Source of the DNA: Companilactobacillus keshanensis
Lineage (GTDB): Bacteria > Bacillota > Bacilli > Lactobacillales > Lactobacillaceae
Direction: 5' to 3'
NCBI RefSeq assembly: GCF_003946205.1
Contig: NZ_RHOS01000012.1
Coordinates: 1 to 62,003 of the forward strand
Length of the DNA: 62,003 nucleotides
Below are positions 51,346-57,687 of this stretch, one piece after another (position 1 is the stretch's first letter; each line of letters starts with the position of its first letter). The position numbers and the translations under genes were made by a program. The notes under the pieces are model-generated. The model saw only the letters and a program-made list of their open reading frames with translations, had not been told where the DNA came from and did not search any database.

Positions 51346-52246
51346 GATTGATCTCCATTTCTGATAAGCCTTTTGTTGTCTCAACGGTGACACCATCAAT
51401 TTGATTTAACGCAGAGAATGCATTAATGAGTGCTCCCTTTGAACCTACTAGTCTCATTGACCACTCAAATTTATTAGGTGGAACAACTTCACCGGTCTTT
51501 TTATTGACAATAGTCTCACCAATCTTCATTTGAATTGCTTCACGTTTAGCTCTTTCGGCCTCTACTCGTTTTTGCTCGACAATCTTCTTCTGACTTTCTT
51601 CTTCCATATGAGCATCAATAGCCTCAATTACTTCTTTAGCATTTGTATCATCAGTTAATTGACTTACCCAACCTGCTGGATCAATTCCTAGCACTTTACA
51701 ATGTTCAGCAATCAACTTCGAACCCATTTCATACGCTGATCTTTTAGCTTCAATGCTTGTTAACTTATCTTCAAATATGGAAGCCAACTTTTTGTCAGTC
51801 ATAGTTTTGTTAGTCCACTTGTCATCGAATTCTAATTCATCAGGTTCAATACCGTTATCTTTAGCAAAATTAGCAATTAAATCTAATACATGTGATTTAC
51901 GCTCATTACGCTGTTTCTCTAAAAGTTGCTTAACTGATGCATCGATAGGATCAATAGCCTTATCTAAAATTGAAGTTACTTCATCAATATCAGACTTAAA
52001 TTCTTTATAAGGTTGATCATATGTTTTATGAATGCTTATTCTTTCATCATTCAAGTTTTTCTTTAAACTTTTTAAATCCGCTAGCACTGCTTTGTCGCCT
52101 TTTAAAGTATCTTCGGTAGCGATTGATCCTTCGTATTTTTTAACAATCTCATTAGCCTTATCCTTCAAACTATCAAGATTATTAATTGATATTGTTGCTG
52201 GTTTGAATTCAACATTAGCGTTAGATATCGAAAGTTCATTTGCCAT
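51335..52246 (-). CDS. DUF1351 phage protein
   Basis: 303 residues: mostly long helices (SLKDKANEIVKKYEGSIATE, then LKSLKKNLNDERISIHKTYD) and a C-terminal ferredoxin-like domain (EWSMRLVGSKGALINAFSAL). Matches DUF1351, always upstream of ERF or RecT genes; probably an accessory of the recombination module. GGGGAAAT before the ATG. Leader region holds a short RNA candidate on the other strand. Confidence 0.85.
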   Translation of the reverse strand: MANELSISNANVEFKPATISINNLDSLKDKANEIVKKYEGSIATEDTLKGDKAVLADLKSLKKNLNDERISIHKTYDQPYKEFKSDIDEVTSILDKAIDPIDASVKQLLEKQRNERKSHVLDLIANFAKDNGIEPDELEFDDKWTNKTMTDKKLASIFEDKLTSIEAKRSAYEMGSKLIAEHCKVLGIDPAGWVSQLTDDTNAKEVIEAIDAHMEEESQKKIVEQKRVEAERAKREAIQMKIGETIVNKKTGEVVPPNKFEWSMRLVGSKGALINAFSALNQIDGVTVETTKGLSEMEINHEG

Positions 52247-52267
52247 AATTATTTCCCCTCATTTTTA

Positions 52268-52339
52268 TGCTATAATTTGTGTATAAAATGTTTTGTTATT
52301 ACTTCGACGGCCTATTTACCAGATAGGACGTCTTTTTTT
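52268..52339 (+). ncRNA. Candidate short RNA opposite to the DUF1351 leader
   Basis: Plus-strand extended -10 (TGCTATAAT, 52268-52276), about 25 nt, a 10-bp stem (52306-52315 with 52323-52332, one mismatch) and T7. Predicted length about 57 nt, opposite to the early transcript between two genes. Same layout as at 43481-43547. A second weaker hairpin follows (52352-52382). Confidence 0.45.
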
Positions 52340-52387
52340 ATTACGCTTGGTGTGCGATCGGTATATGTATCGGTTACGCACCTTTTC

Positions 52388-52543
52388 TTATTTGAAAAAA
52401 ATATCGAAATACTTCTTAAAATTTGCATTTTGCTTCTTTATCCACCTTTCATCGAAATCAAACAGGTTTAGAATTCCGCCTTCCTCACCAGCGAGATACC
52501 CAATTACGAAAGCTGCTCCGCAAAAAATTATTAGTTCAAACAT
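52388..52543 (-). CDS. Small phage membrane-type peptide (51 aa)
   Basis: AGGAGG stands eight nt before the ATG at 52543. The product has one hydrophobic N-terminal segment (MFELIIFCGAAFVIGYLAGE) and a basic aromatic tail (RWIKKQNANFKKYF). It is well positioned between two early genes. Function unknown. Confidence 0.6.
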   Translation of the reverse strand: MFELIIFCGAAFVIGYLAGEEGGILNLFDFDERWIKKQNANFKKYFDIFFK

Positions 52544-52555
52544 TATTGAATCCTC

Positions 52556-52834
52556 CTAAAATCTAAAGATGTAACGGTAAGTCATGTTTACTAAATCACG
52601 ACCAACAACTGTATTAGTTTCAATCTCAATCCCTGCTTTTTCAAAAAATGAAATAACTTCATCTGGAATTGAATCAACATAACTTTTTTGAATGCTGTTC
52701 ATTTGATTAAATTTAGCTAAAGTAATTTGCTCTTGAAGATCAGTTAAAAGTTTTCTACTTTTAGCTTTTTCTTTTCCAATTTTTTCAGTTTTGTTTAAGT
52801 AATCCGCAAACAGTTCCGGATCTGATATATACAT
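52556..52834 (-). CDS. Early-region phage protein, unknown
   Basis: 92 residues, helical (KTEKIGKEKAKSRKLLTDLQ, then MNSIQKSYVDSIPDEVISFF). Two nt behind the DUF771-like gene, AGGAGG-type site present. Not recognised. Confidence 0.55.
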   Translation of the reverse strand: MYISDPELFADYLNKTEKIGKEKAKSRKLLTDLQEQITLAKFNQMNSIQKSYVDSIPDEVISFFEKAGIEIETNTVVGRDLVNMTYRYIFRF

Positions 52835-52836
52835 TC

Positions 52837-53169
52837 TTAAATTCCTCCTTTAATAAAATATTGCGGGTGATCTATTACGAACTTCCCAAACTCTGGAGCT
52901 ATAAACTTCCAATGGCTATGACCATCTGAATAATAAACACAACCACCGTTTTTCATATCAAGTTGTTTTTGGATAAATGGTTGATCTAAGATCTTTTTCA
53001 ATGTCTTACCAGAAACTTTTGTGATTCTGGTTGCCCATTTCAAATCTTCAATCGGATCAGCCTCCGGCTCACTTTGTAATTCATGAAGTGTATCTTTACT
53101 TATCCAGCCAAGAACCTTGTTATCCTTCTCGGCGATTGCTTCAAATTCTATTTGTTTAGCCTCTAGCAC
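52837..53169 (-). CDS. DUF771-like excisionase-type protein
   Basis: 110 residues. LKKILDQPFIQKQLDMKNGG, VYYSD and WKFIAPEFGKFVIDHPQYFI match the DUF771 pattern (helix, K-N-G-G-x-V-x-Y, then a C-terminal helix), a small DNA-binding family seen close to cro in Lactobacillales phages. May act as excisionase or early regulator. Overlaps the upstream gene by 14 nt. Confidence 0.6.
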   Translation of the reverse strand: MLEAKQIEFEAIAEKDNKVLGWISKDTLHELQSEPEADPIEDLKWATRITKVSGKTLKKILDQPFIQKQLDMKNGGCVYYSDGHSHWKFIAPEFGKFVIDHPQYFIKGGI

Positions 53170-53656
53170 CTTGGTAGCTCCTCTCTAATACCGCTTTATG
53201 AATTGGTATCTTATATTCATTCAATGTTTCGAAAGCTGATAGGATCATCATTATTCCTGTATCAAGCATTTCATTAGTGCAACTCGCTATTTCTAATTCA
53301 TCAGGTTTTGGCTTGCTCAATTCACGTATCAATTTAACAATGGCTGTATCACTGTCAGCGTCTTCTATTTGAGTTCCTACTAGCATAGAAAATGAATTGC
53401 TATTGTACTTAGATAGAATATTAAGCATCGCTGATGGTAATTTAGTTTGGTAGCAAAGTACTGCTAATTTGAAACGGTTATCTCCGACACCATTAGCGAT
53501 CCCCCACAAATAACGTTCATCGACGTGGTGGGATTTAACAAACCATTTCTGTACTGTACTTTTAACGCACCCTGCAGCATCTCCGATATTTTCATAACTA
53601 AGATGACCCCGATTCTTTAGATCAACTAACTCTTTAAAGATATTTACATCGTTCAA
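53156..53656 (-). CDS. Phage regulatory protein with helix-turn-helix, unknown family
   Basis: 166 residues from a TTG start with GGAGGTGATC upstream. N-terminal helix-turn-helix (HLSYENIGDAAGCVKSTVQK, WFVKSHHVDERYLWGIANGV), then a helical domain. Second gene of the lytic operon behind cro, so likely an early regulator. No specific family recognised. Confidence 0.6.
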   Translation of the reverse strand: MNDVNIFKELVDLKNRGHLSYENIGDAAGCVKSTVQKWFVKSHHVDERYLWGIANGVGDNRFKLAVLCYQTKLPSAMLNILSKYNSNSFSMLVGTQIEDADSDTAIVKLIRELSKPKPDELEIASCTNEMLDTGIMMILSAFETLNEYKIPIHKAVLERSYQGARG

Positions 53657-53734
53657 TTTTTGATCACCTCCTTAATACGGAATGTCTATTCTTTGTTTCC
53701 TTATACAAAGTTATTATTAGAATGTTGAAGTTGA

Positions 53735-53968
53735 TTAATTTTGTAAAACTTTTGTGGACGGTTTGAACGTAAAAATATCCTCAAAATTTGAACTTAGCAA
53801 CGAGCTGATCTTATTCGCGGTCTTTGTCCCGACCGGCTTATGCTGATTTAAAATCGAAGATAGGTATGATTGTCCTACTCCCACTTCGTTTGCAAGATCT
53901 ACTTGTGTGAAATTATTTATAATAAGAAGCTCGTTTATTCTGTCTTTATCTTTTACATAGATTGCCAT
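53735..53968 (-). CDS. cro: Cro-like XRE-family regulator
   Basis: 77 residues: a single helix-turn-helix (FTQVDLANEVGVGQSYLSSI, LNQHKPVGTKTANKISSLLS). First gene of the lytic operon, divergent from the repressor. Its 3' end carries a 15-bp copy of the operator sequence (53741-53755). GAGGTGATT precedes the ATG. Confidence 0.88.
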   Translation of the reverse strand: MAIYVKDKDRINELLIINNFTQVDLANEVGVGQSYLSSILNQHKPVGTKTANKISSLLSSNFEDIFTFKPSTKVLQN

Positions 53969-54109
53969 TTCTCAATCACCTCTTTTTAAGTACATATATA
54001 TAATAACACTTGTAAAACTTTTGTAAACAGTTTTTGTGTACAAATTTACACAAATATCAAAAATAAGTAAAACATTTGTTATACTTTTGTTGATGAAAGG
54101 ATTGATTAT
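53969..54109. promoter_or_regulatory. Lysis-lysogeny switch: divergent promoters and operators
   Basis: On the minus strand TTTACA, 16-17 nt, TATTAT/ATTATA forms the lytic promoter; on the plus strand TATACT (54080-54085) precedes the repressor. Operator-like GTAAAAC(A/T)TTTGT occurs at 54012-54024 and 54067-54079, and a palindrome TTTGTGTA-6nt-TACACAAA at 54033-54054 lies between. A third copy is at 53743-53755 inside cro. Confidence 0.7.
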
Positions 54110-54811
54110 ATGCCTGAAAGAATTAATAAAAAACAGTTCGGACAAGAAATAAAAAAAATAAGAGATCAACATAGCTATTCGCTCCGTCAGGTATCGTATC
54201 AGTCAAAAACTGAATCCGAATCTGCTATTTCGCCTTCATATTGGTCTCTTATTGAACGCGGAGAACGCAATATACCTAAACCGGACACGCTAAAACGTAT
54301 GGCTCACGGTTTGCGAGTACCCGCTAACATCGTTTTGTCTTTGGCTGGTTATCAAGAAACGACTGAAAACAAAATAATTGAAAACCTTGGAGAAATAACT
54401 CCATTCGATAATGAGGAGACGATTGCGATACCTGTTGTTGGAACTATTAAATGTGGGCCCGATGGATTGGCCTTATCAGATCAGACTGGTTATGAACCTG
54501 TTCAAAAATCAGAAATTGGGGATCCAAAAGATTATTTTTGGTTAAAAACAAAGGGCGATTCTATGATTGGTGATGGAATTTTCGATGGAGATTCAGCTTT
54601 AATTAAAAAAGATGTTGAAATAGAAAATGGAAAAATCTATGCGGTTATTATTGACGGAGAAGAAGGAACATTGAAACATGTTACTAGAAAAGATAATTCT
54701 ATTGTTTTGACTGCATCTAATTCCAGCTACCAACCTAGAATATTTGTTGGATCAGATATGAATGAAATATTTATTGCTGGTCGCTTAATACAAACAAAGC
54801 GTACTTTTTAA
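54110..54811 (+). CDS. CI-like repressor with S24 peptidase domain
   Basis: 233 residues. Helix-turn-helix in the first 70 (HSYSLRQVSYQSKTESES with the SPSYWSLIERGERNIPKPDT end), and LexA/UmuD-type peptidase: cleavage site Cys115-Gly116 in GTIKCGPDG, Ser151 in KGDSM, Lys189 in GTLKHV. RecA-stimulated self-cleavage should induce the prophage. AAGGATTG site before the ATG. Divergent from cro. Confidence 0.93.
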   Translation: MPERINKKQFGQEIKKIRDQHSYSLRQVSYQSKTESESAISPSYWSLIERGERNIPKPDTLKRMAHGLRVPANIVLSLAGYQETTENKIIENLGEITPFDNEETIAIPVVGTIKCGPDGLALSDQTGYEPVQKSEIGDPKDYFWLKTKGDSMIGDGIFDGDSALIKKDVEIENGKIYAVIIDGEEGTLKHVTRKDNSIVLTASNSSYQPRIFVGSDMNEIFIAGRLIQTKRTF

Positions 54812-54864
54812 ATTAATGTCCAATAACTGACGACATTAAAAGCTGAATTTTAGGGGGCTTTATT

Positions 54865-55485
54865 ATGATTATGTGGCTTATTACCATTTTTATGGGTTTT
54901 ATGGTTTACTACCTGTTTAAAAACAAGAGCAAAGGATGGGGTTATCTTTTTGTATTTTTAACAATTTTTTGTTTAATTATTTCAATTGGAATATCTGCTG
55001 ATAAAGATGATTCTAATTCAAATAAATCGTCCAAGAATAAAACTGAAAAAGTTGCAACAAAGAAAAAAGAAAAGTCTAAACCTACGGCAAATGCAACTTC
55101 TTCAAAACCAAAATCTAAGGATAACGAAGACGCAAAGGTTAAGGCGACTAAAAAAGCGAACGATCAAAAAAACTTTGACGATTATAAAAATGCCCTTACT
55201 ACTCTTCCTGATCAATCCAATGGTGCTCTGACTAAAGCATATGTAGACAATGATAGTGGAAATACTGTCTTGGTTCTTTCTGACGATGCTTTATCACTTT
55301 CAAGTAATGAACTAAAGAGTGTATGTAAAAGTGCATGGGATCTAGGAATTAAGATGTCTAGCAGCTATATGCCCGGAGATAACTCTGTAGGCGATGCAAG
55401 TAAATACATAACTATAGAAGATAACACTGGTAATAGGCTTGCTCACACGTCTTTATTTGGTTCTTTTAAATATGACGGTGAATAA
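54865..55485 (+). CDS. Membrane-anchored protein between repressor and integrase, unknown
   Basis: 206 residues. Two N-terminal hydrophobic helices (3-16 and 24-44), a 65-residue Lys/Ser/Asn-rich linker, then an alpha/beta domain (residues 110-206: ALTKAYVDNDSGNTVLVLSD, SLSSNELKSVCKSAWDLGIK). It is the only lysogeny-module gene other than repressor and integrase, has GGGGG before ATG and its own terminator. Such position and topology recall superinfection-exclusion or lysogenic-conversion genes; that role is inference. Confidence 0.6.
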   Translation: MIMWLITIFMGFMVYYLFKNKSKGWGYLFVFLTIFCLIISIGISADKDDSNSNKSSKNKTEKVATKKKEKSKPTANATSSKPKSKDNEDAKVKATKKANDQKNFDDYKNALTTLPDQSNGALTKAYVDNDSGNTVLVLSDDALSLSSNELKSVCKSAWDLGIKMSSSYMPGDNSVGDASKYITIEDNTGNRLAHTSLFGSFKYDGE

Positions 55486-55494
55486 CTAATAATT

Positions 55495-55518
55495 AGCCGG
55501 AAACGGCTTTTTATTTTT
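55495..55518 (+). terminator. Terminator of the lysogeny transcript
   Basis: AGCCG-GAAA-CGGCT (55495-55508) followed by TTTTATTTTT, with a stable GNRA-type loop. Ends the repressor/membrane protein unit before the integrase gene. Confidence 0.8.
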
Positions 55519-55644
55519 AATGTCTAAAGAACATATGTGCCCCTGAATTTACAGTAATCCCTTAAATGTCAACTTAGAACGCAAAAAAAGCTTAAATATG
55601 GCTAAATCATTAAATAAATTTACATAAGAAAGGAAATTGTAATC

Positions 55645-56784
55645 ATGGCAACAATTCATAAACGCAATGGAAAATGGGAATATCGCGTTTCCTATAAAGA
55701 TCCTACTACTGGCAAATATAGAAATAAAACAAAGGGCGGGTTCGTAAGAAAAACAGATTGTGTTGAAGCTGCCCGAATAATCGAAATGGACAAATCAAAC
55801 AATGTAAACTTATCTAAAAAAGAAGTCCTCTTCTCTGATTACTTTAAAGAATGGGTCAATACATACAAGATTGAAGGACGATCTAAATCTACCGTTAATC
55901 GATATTACTTCACACATAAAGTAATTAAAGAGAACTTTCCTGATGAGCGGCTTATTGATGTAACCAAAAAGGAATACCAAACATTCATGAATAAATTCGG
56001 AAAGAAAAGAACTTTGGTTACTATGCAGAAGTATCAATCCTTTATACATAAAATGGTTGTTGAAGCAATTGAGGAAGGCATTATCCACAAAGATTTTACT
56101 AGGAACGTTGAATTAATTGCAGGACGTGATTCAAAAAAAGAATCTGATAAATTTCTTGAGCCTGATGATTATGTCAATTTGATAAAGATCTCAAAAGCCA
56201 AATCTGGATATTCAAACATTTCGGCAACTATGATCTATCTCGCTACCGAAACTGGTATGAGATATGAGGAAATAACTGCCCTAACATGGGACAAGATTAA
56301 CTTCGATGATTCTACTATTAGAGTTGATAAAGCCTACAGGCGTGATGAAATAGAGCTTCAAAAGACTAAGACACCTTCTAGTGTAAGAACACTCACTATA
56401 TCCGATGAAGGTTTAGATGTACTAAAAAACTACAAACTTGAGCAGCAACTTTATTTCAAATCAATTGGCTACATTGATAAGGGCAACTTTGTATTTAGGA
56501 CAAAATATAGAACCCTGGTTCAATCTAAAACCGTTAACGATTCCCTTAAAGATTTATTGACTTTGATCGGTGCTAAAAAGATGGTTAGTTTTCATGATAT
56601 TAGACATACTCACATATCTTATCTAATGGACAACGGTATGAATCCGAAATTCGTATCGCAACATGCAGGCCACAAGGAGTTAAAAACCACTTTGAAGTAT
56701 TATACCCATTTATTCAATAAGACCGCTCTTGAGCAAAATAACGAGCTGAAGGATATCTTTGATAACATAACAAAAGAGCATTAG
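55645..56784 (+). CDS. int: Phage tyrosine integrase
   Basis: 379 residues. N-terminal arm-binding domain (ATIHKRNGKWEYRVSYKDPT), SAM-like core-binding domain (about 62-160) and the catalytic domain with R206 (TETGMRYEE), H317 and R320 (SFHDIRHTH), H343 (QHAGHKE) and nucleophile Y353 (KYYTH). Inserts the phage into the 3' end of tRNA-Ser. AAGGAAATTG before the ATG; followed by arm-type repeats and attR. Confidence 0.95.
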   Translation: MATIHKRNGKWEYRVSYKDPTTGKYRNKTKGGFVRKTDCVEAARIIEMDKSNNVNLSKKEVLFSDYFKEWVNTYKIEGRSKSTVNRYYFTHKVIKENFPDERLIDVTKKEYQTFMNKFGKKRTLVTMQKYQSFIHKMVVEAIEEGIIHKDFTRNVELIAGRDSKKESDKFLEPDDYVNLIKISKAKSGYSNISATMIYLATETGMRYEEITALTWDKINFDDSTIRVDKAYRRDEIELQKTKTPSSVRTLTISDEGLDVLKNYKLEQQLYFKSIGYIDKGNFVFRTKYRTLVQSKTVNDSLKDLLTLIGAKKMVSFHDIRHTHISYLMDNGMNPKFVSQHAGHKELKTTLKYYTHLFNKTALEQNNELKDIFDNITKEH

Positions 56785-56815
56785 CCTAATGATACCAACG
56801 ACAAATAGTATTTTT

Positions 56816-56925
56816 TGCGCAAACCCATTTTTCGACAATTTCTCTTTGCGCAGGCTTTTTTTATTGAAATTGGTATACCTCTAAAAATCATCAAAATATC
56901 ATTCCTGCGCAAAACTCTGCGCAAA
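56816..56925. repeat. Integrase arm-type sites, right
   Basis: TGCGCAAA at 56816-56823, 56906-56913 and 56918-56925 plus TGCGCAGG at 56847-56854, between the int stop and attR. Same octamer as inside attL. Confidence 0.65.
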
Positions 56926-56959
56926 TAACATTTAAATTCTCCTACGTTTTTTATAAAGC

Positions 56960-56995
56960 AAAAAAAGAGGAACACCGTTAATTCGGTATTCCTCT
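56960..56995 (-). terminator. Phage-supplied terminator for tRNA-Ser
   Basis: Minus-strand 12-bp stem (56984-56995 with 56966-56977, one G-U) followed by six T residues, about 40 nt past the tRNA 3' end and inside the prophage. It replaces the host terminator now left at 17197-17224. Confidence 0.7.
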
Positions 56996-57034
56996 AACTG
57001 TTTTTGAGAACTTTTGTTCTCTTTTGTTCTAAAA

Positions 57035-57052
57035 AAGGAGAGTACAGGATTT
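57035..57052. other. attR: attR, right attachment site
   Basis: Second copy of AAGGAGAGTACAGGATTT. Here it continues into the rest of tRNA-Ser, so the tRNA is restored on integration and the crossover lies between acceptor stem and TpsiC loop. Confidence 0.9.
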
Positions 57053-57123
57053 GAACCTGCGCGCCCGAACTAACGGGTTCGCCGGATTTCGAGTCCGGTG
57101 CATTACCACTCTGCCAACTCTCC
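57036..57123 (-). tRNA. tRNA-Ser (anticodon CGA)
   Basis: 88 nt. Acceptor GGAGAGT with ACTCTCC, anticodon stem CCGGA/TCCGG around loop CTCGAAA (anticodon CGA, codon UCG), long variable arm with CGAACCCG hairpin, TpsiC arm CAGG-TTCAAAT-CCTG. CCA is not encoded. Its 3' 17 nt are the phage attachment core. Transcribed in line with recJ-apt, only 25 nt behind the apt stop. Confidence 0.95.
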
Positions 57124-57148
57124 ATAATAGGGCATCCGCCCTGTTATA

Positions 57149-57667
57149 TTAATACTGCATCAAGGTAAACATATCATACCCTTTAATTTTATCACGACCA
57201 TGAAGGTCCTTCAATTCAATTAAGAAAGCTGTTCCAACAACTTCACCACCAAGTTTTTCAACTAAGTCGATAGTAGCGGCCAATGTGCCACCTGTTGCCA
57301 TTAGATCATCTACTACTAATACTTTTTGACCAGGTTTGATCGAATCTGTTTGCATATACAAAGAACCTTGACCGTATTCGAGATCATATGTAACTGAAAC
57401 TGTCTCACGAGGAAGCTTACCCTTTTTACGGGCTGGTGCAAACCCAGTTCCTAATTTGTAAGCGACTGGACAACCGACGATAAATCCACGAGCTTCAGGT
57501 CCAGCAATCATTTCTGCCCCACGGCTCTTAGCATATTCAACTATTTTATCAGTGGCAGCAGCATAGGCTTTACCGTCTAACATCAATGGTGAAATGTCAC
57601 GAAATAGTACACCTGGTTCTGGGAAATCCGGAACATTAGCAACATATTTCTTAAAATCAATATCCAT
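57149..57667 (-). CDS. apt: Adenine phosphoribosyltransferase
   Basis: 172 residues. PRPP-binding motif [14 protein letters not shown], flexible-loop [20 protein letters not shown] and N-terminal [17 protein letters not shown] are exact Apt features. Converts adenine and PRPP to AMP in purine salvage. The ATG at 57667 has GGAG upstream; the in-frame ATG five codons earlier overlaps that site. 20 nt behind recJ, the usual Firmicute neighbour. Confidence 0.97.
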   Translation of the reverse strand: MDIDFKKYVANVPDFPEPGVLFRDISPLMLDGKAYAAATDKIVEYAKSRGAEMIAGPEARGFIVGCPVAYKLGTGFAPARKKGKLPRETVSVTYDLEYGQGSLYMQTDSIKPGQKVLVVDDLMATGGTLAATIDLVEKLGGEVVGTAFLIELKDLHGRDKIKGYDMFTLMQY

Positions 57668-57687
57668 CTTAAATTTCTCCATTCAAT

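Larger units (their letters stand above)
17239..57052. mobile_element. Siphovirus prophage, apparently complete (about 39.8 kb)
   Basis: Bounded by the 18-bp attL/attR repeats. It contains lysogeny, early, replication, packaging, head, tail, host-adhesion and lysis modules in the standard order of Lactobacillales siphoviruses, with all essential structural genes open. Lytic genes run right to left; integrase, repressor and one membrane protein run left to right. The repressor keeps a LexA-type cleavage and catalytic set, so DNA-damage induction is plausible. Confidence 0.93.

Noticed and set aside
43019-54110. Anti-phage defence island hidden among the small early phage genes
   Set aside because: The small ORFs match common phage accessory families or are unrecognised; no nuclease, NTPase or effector pair typical of defence systems was seen.
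53972-54172. 66-codon minus-strand frame across the cro/repressor intergenic region
   Set aside because: It covers promoters and operators, has hydrophobic low-complexity content and is opposite to the start of the repressor.
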